From the NCBI RefSeq assembly GCF_000227135.1, contig NC_018257.1:956930-1020929 (forward strand): DNA of 64,000 nucleotides, written 5' to 3'. Source of the DNA: Leishmania donovani (taxonomy: Eukaryota; Euglenozoa; Kinetoplastea; Trypanosomatida; Trypanosomatidae). Made by a program: the position numbers and the translations under genes. Positions 22,401 through 32,913 of the stretch are shown one piece after another. How positions within the stretch are numbered: position 1 is the first letter of the stretch; each line of letters begins with the position of its first letter. Below the pieces are notes generated by a model. The model did not search any database. It was not told the origin of the DNA and saw nothing but the letters and a program-made list of their open reading frames with translations.

Positions 22401-24311
22401 GAGAGAGCGTCTTGGCTAATCTAGCGCAAGGCTGGGCAAGGAGCACACACGGGGAGAACAGCAAAGAACAAAGGAAAGCAAGAGGGCGCAGAGAAGAGCA
22501 GCTTGAGGGCAAGGGCATGAGCGACAAGAGCAGAGAGAGAGAGAGAGACAACGGGAGGGGGGAGGGGTGTGGGGCATAGCACGTCTGTGTGGCAACAGAA
22601 ATGACGATGAAAAGAAGTTGAAGCGCCCACCCACCGTAGCGGACCACGAGGAAAAGGGTCACACGTGCACGGACGCGCGTGCGCGCACAAGACAGACAAT
22701 AGGAGAGAAATGCGAAGGACAAGGAGCACCAAAGGGAAAACCTTGATGAGGCTCCAGAAAAGGAGAGGAAAAAAAAAATCATTGTCGCGCGCCTTCTTTT
22801 TTGCTGTTGTTGCTTTATTTGTTTTTTTTTTTGCATGTTGGCAAACGCGCACACGTGATGATGGCGCGAGCCTGACCACTGGAAAGACAGAGAGTGGGAG
22901 AGGAGAGTCGCTCCCTTCATGTCTCGATGTCCCATGTCTCCACAACACGATGGATGAAGAAGAAAGCGGCAAGGTGAGCAACAACAAAAACAAGTGAAAG
23001 ACGAGAAAGATGAGAAAGATGAGCTTCTTTTTCGTTCGCTTTCTTTCCTTGTTTTTAGTCACCTTCCCCACCCTCTGTTGTGTTCTTTAACTTCCGACCA
23101 TCAAGTTCCCATGTGAGTTTTCTTGGCGTGTTTGTCTTTTGTTTCCATGCATAGAGATGTGCATATATCTCTGCATATGTTTCGTTGTGTGAGGCCCACC
23201 ATGGTCAGATACCACACATGCACAGGGCAGAAGAAAGGAAACGGAGATGGCACCGCTAGCCGTCGGCTAACAGTTCACGCAGATGCATGCGCAGCACGCA
23301 GCAGCGTCTTCTGTTGTTGGTCTGTGTTCTTTGCGACAAGACGTGCACACACGGGAATCGGCACCTTACATACCCAGCTGACTTCCCTTTTCAGCGCTGC
23401 GTCTCATGTACTCCGTGCTTCGACTTTTCTTTGTTGCACCATCTCGCAGGCTCTCGGATGTGCGTGCTCGTCGCCTTTCAACGCATCAAACCATCCATCT
23501 CTGCCAAGCTACCGTCCCTATCCCTTCTCGTAGCTGTCTTCTGTCACGCCCTTCATCGGACCATCGCTCTCCGAGCCTCGCGTGCGCCGGCTGGAGAGAG
23601 TCAGCCGGCCTCATCTCAGATGTTTGCACCGGCTCACATGAAGCGACGCACAAAACATAGAAACGGGCAAACAGACCGATCCCGCTTCTCTGCTTTTCTT
23701 GGTTACGTTTTCTCTGTCTTGCATACCACACGGCATCGCCAGCCGTGCTTGACGACTTTATCAGTCTCGCGCGGAGCACGACAGAAAACACCGCATAGCT
23801 CCGCGAGAACTCGGCGAAGGGAAGAGACGACCAGAGAGAGAGAGAGACCTTCAAAGAACGTGCAGACGGAGCAGTGGAAGAGAAGTGGCGTGGATGTGTC
23901 GTACAGATGCGCCTACGAACAACAACAAAACTTACCAACATAGGTGTCTGTGTCTGTGCGTGGGGGGGGGGGGTATGTGAGTTGGGGACGTGGGAGAACG
24001 CGGAGGAGGTCAAGGCAAGCAAAAAAAAAAATGAAAGCCACGGAAGCCGGCGGCTAAGTTTTATGAGTTGTGGTAGCTCTTCCTCTCTCTGCGTGTTTAT
24101 ATGTGTTCTGCTCATTGACCGCCGCCTGCCTCCACTCCCCCGCCCTCCCTTTTCACCGTCTTGAGCCTGCACGATAAGAGTACGCAGGAGACGCACACCT
24201 GCATGGCCAGGGTGTGGAGGAACAGAACTGATGAAAGCACATGAATAGAAGCCAAAGAGAGACACACGTGATCCCGGGGAGGCGCCATAATACTAAAATT
24301 AAAAAAAAAAT
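19403..24311. other. Long non-coding region between coactosin-like and reticulon genes
   Basis: About 4.9 kb without a credible gene. It is purine-rich as printed to about 22.7 kb and more pyrimidine-rich from 22.8 to 23.9 kb. It includes TG microsatellites (19601-19640 and 20669-20691) and G runs (20159-20168, 21159-21170, 22253-22264, 23961-23971). It should carry the 3'UTR of the reticulon message and the 5' flank of the coactosin-like gene. Confidence 0.55.
20669..20691. repeat. TG microsatellite
   Basis: About 11 tandem TG units, followed by an imperfect ATGTGTGT tail. Confidence 0.95.
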
Positions 24312-24749
24312 TCTCCAACGTGCCCACTCGACAGCGAACAGGTCAGCAAACTATATGAGTGCACAGTCCCAGCTGTTTACTTTCCACTGCTGCACGGTGG
24401 CTGCTCATCAAGGACATATCGGGTCAGCCAGCACCGTTGGGCGTCGTTCCGCCCACTTGGATTCCACTGCAGGCAGCGCAGACCAGGTACGGGATCACAC
24501 TCGGCATCGCCGCAACGCAGCAAGAGCAGGAATAAAACGTGGGCGGATGCGTGCATTCGACGACCTGTCGACACGATTTGTAGTGAGTCGTTACAAGCGT
24601 GGCCATGACCCGCAGGTCTCCTCGGCACAGCACCGGCCCAGACCTGTCCACTGGCACCGAGAGTCGGCCAGCCGTGCCCCGAGGGCGGGCTGTGCAGGCG
24701 CTTGGCTTCCCCCACAAAGAGTGTGGGGTACGGGGCCGTGATACGACGG
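24312..24749 (-). mobile_element. 438-bp short retroposon copy, minus orientation
   Basis: It matches the reverse complement of 53023-53460 over its full 438 bp with one difference (G at 24738). Its 5' ~325 bp (24425-24749, minus sense) equals the 5' end of the DIRE-like element; the last ~113 bp (24312-24424) is not found there. Compared with the 53 kb copy, the first ~25 nt of the 5' signature are missing. The 3' side (24311 leftward) reads T-rich in element sense rather than A-rich, and no target-site duplication was found. So this copy may have moved by recombination or lost its ends. It lies in the presumed 3'UTR of the reticulon gene, sense to the cluster. Confidence 0.8.
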
Positions 24750-25453
24750 AGAAAGAAAAAGAGAGAGGCAGTGCTTAAAAAAAAAGGGGAGGGGCAGGCT
24801 GTCACTGTTTCGTTCCGCTATTGTCGGTCATCGACCGGGAACGGAGCATGACATGAAAGCGCTGGGGTGGTATCAAAGGCAGGAGAAAGATGTGAGCGAG
24901 AGCGGAAGTCGGGTAAAGGAGGGAAGCCGTGGAGAAGGAAGACCCACACCGAGCAGGCAGAGGAGATACAAAGAGGCGATCGCTGGAGGGTGGGGTGCGC
25001 AGACGCAGGCTCAGGCACGCGTGCCCACAACACCAAGAGCAGAAGAGGAGGAAAGAACCATGCAGCAAGGCACACAAAAAAATGCATGAGCCAAGGATGT
25101 AGCCTCGGCTCCCAATACTCTTGCGTGCTGTATTTGCTGTTCAATGTCTGACCGCGTGCCCGCATGTGCAATGTGTGCTTAGGCGTACACGCTGGTGCGT
25201 GTGCGAACAGAGAACAGCACCTCTTTCATCATTGCACGACCCTCCACGTGCATGCCGCCGCTGCGCCTACGGCGTGCGTGCAATCGCGTTGGATACGCTT
25301 GGCAGCCTTCCAACTTCCCTTTTTCGGTGCCCGTGGCCCTTCGCCTCCCCTCCTCCTCCCTTCCCCGAACTCGGAGCAAAGCACAGAATACTTATGTCTT
25401 GTCTAGCTGTATCCTGCACTTGCTACATACACCAATCGGCATTTCGCGCATCT
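24750..25453. other. Non-coding, probable proximal 3'UTR of the reticulon gene
   Basis: About 0.7 kb between the retroposon copy and the reticulon stop codon. No gene was seen. The left part is purine-rich with A runs; 25160-25380 is CT/GC-richer. Confidence 0.55.
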
Positions 25454-26047
25454 CTACTGGGCCTTGCGCTCCATATCCTGAAGCTGCTGCTCCACCGACG
25501 ACTTCTTGGACTCTGCGTGCGTCTTGATCATGCCGAGATACTTGTCAGCGTAGGCGCGCACCTGCTGCACTGCGTGTTCGATCTCGTTCTGCTTCTTCTC
25601 GTATGCCACCGGGGCCGTAAAGGCAACGATAAGGATGACCAGCATCAGCGTCGTGTCGCTCATCCAGTTGCCGAGGAAGGCCATCACAAGGGTGGTCATG
25701 AAAAACTTGGCGGACGCCGCGTAGTCACGCCACGTGAGGAGGGAGATCGTGCAGTCCACGAACTTGGTCACGCACGGGCGCACAGACTCGTAAGCACGGT
25801 CCATGCTAGCGGTCACATCCTCGGGCGACGTCACGATGGTGCGCTTCGTCACGGCAGCGGCGGCACCAGCAATGAGGAGAATGGAGACGATGCGAGACAC
25901 AAACGTTGTCAGCGTGTACTCGGCAAAGACGAAAATGGCCCACATGGTAAAGAAAGATGAAAAAATGAGGCCAGACGCGACGGGGCGGCGCCACGTCACG
26001 ACATCCTTCGTCGTGAGCCCCTTGAACTCCTTCGCGATGGCCGACAT
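25454..26047 (-). CDS. Reticulon-domain protein (ER membrane shaping)
   Basis: The protein is 197 residues from the ATG at 26047. The frame stays open upstream, but that part is Pro/Thr/His-rich 5' flank, and a splice acceptor at 26142 supports this start. It begins with the reticulon-like lead LTTKDVVTWRRPVASG (residues 11-26). A first long hydrophobic hairpin spans ~24-66 and a second ~113-150, separated by a ~45-residue hydrophilic loop. A charged, helical C-terminal tail (151-197) follows. This two-hairpin plan is that of reticulons, which wedge into the outer leaflet and bend ER tubules. Family call is confident; the tail's role is unknown. Confidence 0.88.
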   Translation of the reverse strand: MSAIAKEFKGLTTKDVVTWRRPVASGLIFSSFFTMWAIFVFAEYTLTTFVSRIVSILLIAGAAAAVTKRTIVTSPEDVTASMDRAYESVRPCVTKFVDCTISLLTWRDYAASAKFFMTTLVMAFLGNWMSDTTLMLVILIVAFTAPVAYEKKQNEIEHAVQQVRAYADKYLGMIKTHAESKKSSVEQQLQDMERKAQ

Positions 26048-27079
26048 GAGCTCGTGGTGTGGGTTAAGGGGGGGGGGAGTAGGTCGTGTGTGTATGTGTA
26101 TGTAGGTATGGTGAACGGCTGGAAAAGCTGAAGATACGACACTGGAGAAGAGAGAAGTGGCCGGGAGGCGAGTAGGAGAGATCAAAGTAAAATAGGTAAA
26201 GAAAAGGACACTGGGGTGAGGGAAGAAGGGGGAGGAATCTGTAGGCGAAACTGGTAGGGCACACGTCGGTTGCCGCGAGTATCCCAGATGCGAGGCGCAT
26301 GTGGGCACGTGTGTGATGAAGGCCGAAGGAGGGAGAGTATGGCAACAACAGAGTCAACACGAATGTGTCACGCGCGGGTACATGCGTAGGTGAAGCACGG
26401 AACGAAAGAGGGAAGGGAGTGCAGAGAGAGGGTAAAGGGAGGAGTTGTAGAGCGAGCGAGAGAAAGCGAGGGCACAGACAGCGGCATCAGAAGGAATGAG
26501 GCAAGAAGCGTGTGTGCTTGTGTCGGAATCTGTGAAACCGATGGGGGAGGGGGGAATAGCATTCGTCAGGGTTCAGGCGTGTGTACTCACTCCGTGGTCA
26601 GAGTATTCGCGATGTTCCAGCAGCCGCAGTCGAGACGGAGAAGAGAGCAGAAAGTGCGCTCCAACGCTACGCTTTAGTATGAGCAGCGGAGACGGTGCTG
26701 TGCCACAGCAAAGAACTCGGCAGCGGGAGGTGGGTGGGTCGGCTGCATGATTGGCTAGGGGGGAGCCTGGCGGTACACGGTACGTGTCCTCTGTAAAACG
26801 TGTGCGCAGTAGAGTGACGGAGGATCGGGAAGAGAGCATGATCGACCCTGTGAGGCAAACCGTCGCGCTTCCAAAGAGAGAGGTGGCGGGGAAACGAAAG
26901 GTTTGGGCGCACAAATGCAGGTGCGCGCACAACGGCACGAGGGAAAACTCGGTGAGAGACAGAATCTGCACCACAACGGAGAACGAGAAAGCAAACACAT
27001 CAGCCAAGAAGAACAAAGGATAAGGCGAGGGCTCCGCGCGGAAGGTCTACTCGCAAATTGGGTAAGCACAAGTACATAG
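26048..27079. other. Spacer between reticulon and Aat-like genes
   Basis: About 1.0 kb: the 5' flank of the reticulon gene on the left and probable 3'UTR of the Aat-like gene on the right. Purine-rich as printed, no credible gene. Confidence 0.6.
26142..26160 (-). promoter_or_regulatory. Candidate trans-splice acceptor for the reticulon gene
   Basis: The minus strand reads CACTTCTCTCTTCTCCAG, with the AG at 26143-26142. This leaves a 94-nt 5'UTR before the ATG at 26047. Pattern-based. Confidence 0.6.
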
Positions 27080-28561
27080 CTAGGGCTTACTCTTGACAAG
27101 TGCGCTGGTCCCCTCGTAGTAAGGCACCATCCCCTTGTGAGACCGCAGGTAAGCATCAATGTCGCACTCTGGCACAGCGTCGCGCGCCGCACTCCAGCGA
27201 CGGTAAAAGACGTCTCGTGGCATGTCGACGGCGCCGAAGTGCCGCTCGAAATGTCGCATGTACTCCACGCAGAACCCCCAGTACCAAAGGGTGTACCCGC
27301 ACCGCTGCAGCGCCTCGCCTATCAGCTTCGTCAGGAAGGTGCCGAGTCCGTCCTTGGACTGCCGCAGCGTATACATGGTGTAGTCGTGGTACGCACACCC
27401 CACCGTCATGCCACAGCAGCCCGCCATCACCTCACCTGTCGCCTTCTCCACCAGCTCAATGCACAGAAGCCGTACGTATTTTGCCCTATCTGCCTCTGCG
27501 GCCTGTGAGGCGGCGGTGTCTGCGCTGGACGATATGTCCCTGCGGCTGCACTGGCCCATGAGGTTGATGAAGATGTCGTTGAGCCACGTGCTCCTCTTGT
27601 TTTGTCCGTGATACGAGCATGCCCTCTGCAGGCTTGCCACGACACCCGCAGTGTCATCGCGGACAACCACCACGTACGCGCCGGAGCGGATGACGCGCCG
27701 GACCTTGCTCTGACGGCGCCACGGATACAAGGACGCTGTGGCATCGCGACGCGTTGCGCTCCCTAAAGCCCCCGAGTCCTGCTGGTGGGTCGACGAAGCA
27801 GCCGGCGCGGCGGGCGATTCCGGCGCAAGGTCGAGCGTGTAGCGTGTGTCGCCGTTGGGGAGCACAAAGAACATGGCCACGTGCTGCGGCCCTATTCTCA
27901 GTGACTCCGGCAGCGAAAAAAGTCCGTTGTACCACAGCCCCCGCATGAACGGGAGAGCCGTGGTGGGCTCCAGCGGATTCGGTGGTACATAAAACATGAA
28001 CTTCTCCGCCCCCTGTGCAAGGATGCAGCGTGTGAATTCTGGATGAAAGACAAAAGAGCCGCGGTCAACTACATGCAGCGATACAGCACGCAAGTCCAGT
28101 GGCGCGCGCCAGCCCTCAGTTCGCACCTTCAGCACCGCAGTCGTGGTGCTTGCGCTTTCGCTGCCCCGCATCGGCCAGCACAGCGTCGCCACGTACTCCG
28201 AGGACGGATGCAGGCACCACAGAGTGGCAATGTGCTGCACCTTGCGCGCCACCTCCGCCATTGAAGACGCGCACACCATCGACTCCGTGAAGACCCTCTC
28301 AAGGGTTGCGCCAGAAGTCACGACGGACGCCACTGGCAGTTGCGCCTGCACAAGTGCGTCGCGCTCCTCAGGCGCTCCATCGTCGTCACTCCCTTCTCCG
28401 ACGAGCACGGAAGTCAGCTCCTTCACCTCGAACGGGTGCGACGCGACGAACGAGGCCCAATTCAGCCCACAGCCCAGAAGAACGGGATGCGACGTCGTCT
28501 GCGTCATCGTAGCCCCGTCACTTGCGGTGGTTTCGACTTTAGCGGCTGTGTGCGGGTGCAT
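27080..28561 (-). CDS. Leucyl/phenylalanyl-tRNA-protein transferase (Aat)-like protein
   Basis: The protein has 493 residues from the ATG at 28561; a second ATG at 28507 (residue 19) is also possible, and the frame above 28561 has only a GTG. Residues ~205-220 (FMRGLWYNGLFSLPES) recall the AYRRGIFPW stretch of bacterial Aat. Residues ~284-333 match its VRR...V-D...C...TWL block. Residues ~364-456 match the C-terminal GNAT-like core (GCCGMTVGCAYHDYTMYTLR ... HFGAVDMPRDVF). Bacterial Aat moves Leu/Phe from tRNA to N-terminal Arg/Lys as part of the N-degron pathway. The GESMFS and IDCQ catalytic motifs are not kept (HDYTMYT and WYWGF here), and there are ~200 extra N-terminal residues, so substrate or activity may differ. 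Homology fairly good; function open. Confidence 0.65.
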   Translation of the reverse strand: MHPHTAAKVETTASDGATMTQTTSHPVLLGCGLNWASFVASHPFEVKELTSVLVGEGSDDDGAPEERDALVQAQLPVASVVTSGATLERVFTESMVCASSMAEVARKVQHIATLWCLHPSSEYVATLCWPMRGSESASTTTAVLKVRTEGWRAPLDLRAVSLHVVDRGSFVFHPEFTRCILAQGAEKFMFYVPPNPLEPTTALPFMRGLWYNGLFSLPESLRIGPQHVAMFFVLPNGDTRYTLDLAPESPAAPAASSTHQQDSGALGSATRRDATASLYPWRRQSKVRRVIRSGAYVVVVRDDTAGVVASLQRACSYHGQNKRSTWLNDIFINLMGQCSRRDISSSADTAASQAAEADRAKYVRLLCIELVEKATGEVMAGCCGMTVGCAYHDYTMYTLRQSKDGLGTFLTKLIGEALQRCGYTLWYWGFCVEYMRHFERHFGAVDMPRDVFYRRWSAARDAVPECDIDAYLRSHKGMVPYYEGTSALVKSKP

Positions 28562-29868
28562 GTCTCCCAGACAGCGTCCACGTTGAGGGCGTTGCGTCCT
28601 TGGTGAAGATGCGTCACGTCTTTGCACACCACTCTGCCCAGTATATGTGTGTCCTTGTGTGTATGTGTGTATATGTCTGTGTCCCCTAATTGGCTGTGCC
28701 GTCGCACGACGGCAGCGCTCGCGCTGCCGGCTTCTTGTCGTGCCCTTCGCGCAGGAAACAGCAAGGCAACCACAACACTTGACAACGAGCTCTTTTTATT
28801 GCTGTTCGATCTCTGCGCTGCCAAAGACACGCTGTCCCCGCCCGTGCTGGTGTCCGGTTGTCGACGCTAGCGCGGACCTGGAAGTGCGCGATTCGAACAC
28901 GCAGGTGCACGATACGATATCTCGCGCCACAGGATGGCGAAGCGTCCAGATGAAGGACGTTGAGAGCATCTGTGTACTGTATGCTTCGTCTTCCAGAAGG
29001 GAGGGGGCGCCTCTGCTTCTGGAGAGTGTGCGCACGTCTCAGTTATCCGTTACGCTTTTCTCAACAAGGGAAAGCACAGCCGCGCACTGCTGCAGCATTA
29101 CTCAGGTGCTCCCTTCGTCACTGGTACTTCGTCTACAAGTGAAAGGAAGCGCATACGTGGTAAGTAGAGAGTTACGCCAGGCAGGGATAGAGGGAGAAAA
29201 AAATGTGGTGGATATGAGGAAGAAGAGGGAAAGCGGAGTCGAGCGGCAAAATGCGTACACCTGCGTGCGACGATGAACTGAGAGTCCGACATGGAACGCT
29301 TCACAGCGTGGCAGGCTGCTACGCGTTTCTGTGCCGTCCTCAGTGACCTACTCTCCACATCACCACAGCGACTCGTTCCATGACGCGCACATGTCGGCAA
29401 CTTGCTTTCGATCGGTGCGCGTTTTACACTGTGCGAGGTGGAGGGGAGGGGACAGTCCCTGGAGCGGTGCCTGCAGAGTTCACTTCGCATCGCTACTGTT
29501 TGCTGTCGTTGGTGTTGTGCGTACTTTCTCGTGTTTCTCTGCCGTCTCACCGTGGATAGACAAAGCCGATCATCCTCCTCCTCCTCTCCTGCAATTCGTG
29601 TCTGTGTGCAGGTGCGTGCGATAGGGTAGAGGGGTGAAGTGCTCGTACATGTAGGCAGGAGAATGCGCAAGCGTGCCTCGGACAGAGGAGAGGGAAATGA
29701 TAGAAGAACAAAAACGCTGTCACGTGTGCACGTGCACATGGCGCTGATAGCGATGGAAAACCGCGCAGTGCCTGCCGTCCCTCCCTTGTTCACCTCTCCT
29801 GCCTCTTCATCAAGGCGCATGTGTGACTGCTGGGTGACGCAGAAAGAGGCACACCCAGCCACTGTCGC

Positions 29869-29900
<32 letters not shown>

Positions 29901-31044
29901 CTGTGGACTGGCTCACACCTGTGCTACTGGGCGTACCTAATCAGCGAAGGTGCGCACCCATTCCCACACCTGCGTTGGAATCTGAGGAGTGTGCAGGCAA
30001 GGGAAAAAGGGGCGGTGCACGGGCCGCTCTTGCCCTCAGGCGGAGCCGTCGAGAGAGCGCGCCATGGGAGAAAAGTGGAATAGAGGGGTTTGCCCAAAGA
30101 GACACAGGGTAGAGGAAGTAGGGAAGGGGAGGCCACCGCTACACCTCGTGGTGACAGAACGAGAACGATAAACTGGAAGGAAGCAAGCGAAGCTCGGCTA
30201 CCGCAACACCGTAAAAGAGAACGAGCCAAAAGAAGAGGGCACGAGGAGAGGGAGGAGGGCCATAACGCCACCGAATGGGTGGACTAGAGCACCAATTAAC
30301 GGAAACAGCGACAGACAAGGCGTGCGTATACGCACGCATACACAGAAAGACAGAGATGGGGGAGAAGAGAGCGCATGCAGGTGTACCTGATGAGAAAAAG
30401 AGAACAGAGCGCGCAAGACAGAGAAGAAAACGAAAGAAGAGAAAGATCATGGACTGCGAAGAGGCACCGTGGGGTACAAGTGGAAAAAGGGGGCGGGTTC
30501 AGAACGCCCACACGACGCGATAGAGATGGAGGGGGAGGGGGTGTCGGAACATTCAAAGTGAAAAGAAAAATAACCGACAAGAGCTACGGAGGAGAAGAGC
30601 CAGTGGCAGCCGACGAAGAAACTAAAAAAAAAAAGGAAGGAATGTGAGGAGAGAGCCATCCGCCACTTTCTTCCGTTTTGGGTCGTGTGCATACAAGCGG
30701 AGTATACGAGAGAGGGAGACAGATAGGAAGGAAGGGCGAGGACGCGAACGTGCAGCACCACGACGACGAACGTGAGTGTGCTTGTGTTGTGTGTGTGATG
30801 ACGGAGGGAAGCCGTTACCGGCAACCAACCTCTCACGGGCACATGACACGCAAAGGAGGTTCCCCCCCCTCCACCCTCCTCCACTCCTTCAGTGTACTTA
30901 TTTCTGCCTTTGCGCCTAAGACAGTGCCGCTCCTACTCAAGCGCTCGCCCTGTGCGCCGCATTCTACACAAACCACTCACGGACGTACAGATACCAACAC
31001 GCAAATAACTACTGGTCCATCACCAACTAAAACCGGCTCCCCTG
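28562..31044. other. Spacer between Aat-like gene and FTL
   Basis: About 2.5 kb. It holds the 5' flank of the Aat-like gene and the probable 3'UTR of FTL. It contains a TG repeat at 29872-29900 and purine-rich sequence at 30100-30660. A 272-codon minus frame at 29098-29916 starts in the microsatellite and looks non-coding. Confidence 0.6.
29872..29900. repeat. TG microsatellite
   Basis: Over 14 uninterrupted TG units in the presumed 3'UTR of FTL (CA repeat in the transcript). Confidence 0.95.
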
Positions 31045-32913
31045 TTAAGAAAGACCCACAATCCTTCCACTCTCGCAGTCGATGTCGATGTTGTAGTACG
31101 CCGGTCGGGTCGGCAGACCAGGCATCGTGGAGATGTCGCCCAGCAGAGGAAACACGAACTTCGCTCCGCAGTTGACGCGGACGTCGCGGATGGGGACAGT
31201 GAAGCCGGTCGGCGCCCCGCGCAGCTCGGGGTTGTGCGAGAAGCTGTACTGTGTCTTTGCCATACATACAGGAAAGTCACCGTAGCCCATCCTCTCGAAG
31301 TCCGCCAGCTTCTCCTCTGCGTCGTTGAGGTACTCCACGCCGGCGGCGCCGTAAATCTCGCGGCACACCGTCTCGATCTTCTCCTTTAGCGACGCGTTAC
31401 TTGGGTAAAGCAGCTGGAAGTTCGACGGCGTCGTCTCCGTGACGCGGATGAGCGCCTGGGCAAGACCGACGGCCCCGGCGCCGCCCTTGGACCAGTGGTC
31501 TGTGACCACAACATCCGCCGCGCCACCCTCCTGCGTCGCCAGCTCCTTTACCAACGCCAGCTCCGCCTCCGTGTCGGTGCTGAACCGGTTCAGCGCCACC
31601 ACCACTGGCACCCCAAACTTGCGAATGTTTTGAATATGCCGAACAAGGTTGCTCATGCCGGCACGCAAGGCATCCGCGTTCTCCTTGGTAGCATCCTTTG
31701 GCTCCACACCGCCGTGGAACTTCAGTGCGCGCACCGTCGCCACGAGCACCGCCGCATCCGGCTTCAGCCCGCTCGTGCGGCACTTGATGTTGAAGAACTT
31801 CTCACAGCCCATGTCTGCACCGAAGCCGGCCTCCGTCAGCACGAAGCCGTCCGCACCGGCCAGCTTGAGGGCGATGCGGTCGGCGACGACGCTGCTGTTC
31901 CCGTGCGCAATATTGCCGAAGGGGCCGGCATGCACCAGCACGGGGGTGCCCTCCAGCGTCTGCATCACCGTCGGCTCGACCGCATCCTTCATCAGCACCG
32001 TCATGGCCCCGGCACAGCCCACATCCTCAGCCGTCACCGATGCGCCCGTCTTGCTTTTGGCCACCTGGATCGCTCCCAGGCGCTGGCGCATGTCGGCCAA
32101 ATCGTCCACGAGCGCCAGAATGGCCATAACCTCGGACGCGACCGAAATGTCGAAGCCGGTGCGACGGCTGATGCCTTTCTCTGCCTTTCCCATCCCGATC
32201 TCGATGTCGCGCAGGAAGCGGTCGTTGACATCGGTGACGCGGCGCCACGAAATGGTGTCAGGGTCGACGTCCAGCCGCGCAAAGCAGACGCGCTCCTCCT
32301 CCGTTAGCGACTTGGGGTCTGTTTTGTAGATGCCGAGCTTATCGAGCCGCTTCTGCATAATCGGTGTGAACGTTTTCAGCTCGTCGGTGAGACGGCGGTA
32401 AAGCGCGGCGTCGTCCTGCGTCCGCTCGTGGAAGATGCGAGTGTCAAGCGCCGCAGCAAGGAGGTTGTTCGCTGCGGTGATAGCGTGTATGTCGCCGGTG
32501 CCGTGGAGGTTAAAATCCTCCATCGGAATCACCTGGCTGTAGCCGCCTCCCGCGGCACCGCCCTTGATGCCGAAGGTCGGTCCTTGAGACGGTTGGCGAA
32601 TGCACGCAAAGCAGCGTCGTTGTAGATGAGCACCGAGAGCCTGGGCGAGGCCGATCGTCGTGGTGCTCTTCCCTTCCCCCAACGGGGTGGGGCTCATGCC
32701 CGCCACCACGACGTACTTGCCGTTTGGGCTGCCCTCCAAACGCTTCAGAACGCTCAGCTTCACCTTGGCGCGAGTGCTGCCGTACGGGCTCAGCTCCGAA
32801 AGAAGTATACCCGCGGCCTCGGCGATGCTCGTGATCGGCTGGGCATCGATACTCTGAGCAATGTCGATGTCAGCCGGCACCGGCCACACACAGTGCAGCT
32901 TTCGGGTGGTCAT
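31045..32913 (-). CDS. FTL: Formate-tetrahydrofolate ligase
   Basis: ATP-dependent ligase joining formate to tetrahydrofolate to give 10-formyl-THF, the one-carbon donor for purines and mitochondrial fMet-tRNA. The product is 622 residues from the ATG at 32913, the normal length for the monofunctional enzyme; the open frame above it (45 codons) is low-complexity flank. The ATP-binding loop TPLGEGKST is at residues 76-84. The family signature from QPSQGPTFGIKGGAAGGGY to the segment containing NLHGTGDIHA spans 107-144. The Gly after LH is unusual, since most relatives have a hydrophobic residue there. The protein ends in the typical ...IVGLS. In Leishmania this enzyme is one of two routes to 10-formyl-THF. 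Identification is certain. Confidence 0.97.
   Translation of the reverse strand: MTTRKLHCVWPVPADIDIAQSIDAQPITSIAEAAGILLSELSPYGSTRAKVKLSVLKRLEGSPNGKYVVVAGMSPTPLGEGKSTTTIGLAQALGAHLQRRCFACIRQPSQGPTFGIKGGAAGGGYSQVIPMEDFNLHGTGDIHAITAANNLLAAALDTRIFHERTQDDAALYRRLTDELKTFTPIMQKRLDKLGIYKTDPKSLTEEERVCFARLDVDPDTISWRRVTDVNDRFLRDIEIGMGKAEKGISRRTGFDISVASEVMAILALVDDLADMRQRLGAIQVAKSKTGASVTAEDVGCAGAMTVLMKDAVEPTVMQTLEGTPVLVHAGPFGNIAHGNSSVVADRIALKLAGADGFVLTEAGFGADMGCEKFFNIKCRTSGLKPDAAVLVATVRALKFHGGVEPKDATKENADALRAGMSNLVRHIQNIRKFGVPVVVALNRFSTDTEAELALVKELATQEGGAADVVVTDHWSKGGAGAVGLAQALIRVTETTPSNFQLLYPSNASLKEKIETVCREIYGAAGVEYLNDAEEKLADFERMGYGDFPVCMAKTQYSFSHNPELRGAPTGFTVPIRDVRVNCGAKFVFPLLGDISTMPGLPTRPAYYNIDIDCESGRIVGLS

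Noticed and set aside
24740..24790. A-rich tract at the right edge of the 24 kb element as a poly(A) tail
   Set aside because: It lies at the 5' side of the element in its own orientation; the 3' side is T-rich, so it is not a retroposon tail.
25121..25960. 279-codon plus-strand frame opposite the reticulon gene
   Set aside because: Shadow of the reticulon coding sequence; the reticulon frame has the domain and membrane pattern.
28862..28935. Possible tRNA because of GATTCGAAC
   Set aside because: The flanks do not form an acceptor stem or anticodon arm on either strand.
29098..29916. 272-codon minus-strand frame starting in a CA repeat
   Set aside because: Its first 20 residues encode (TH)n from the microsatellite and the rest shows no domain; it lies in the FTL 3'UTR.
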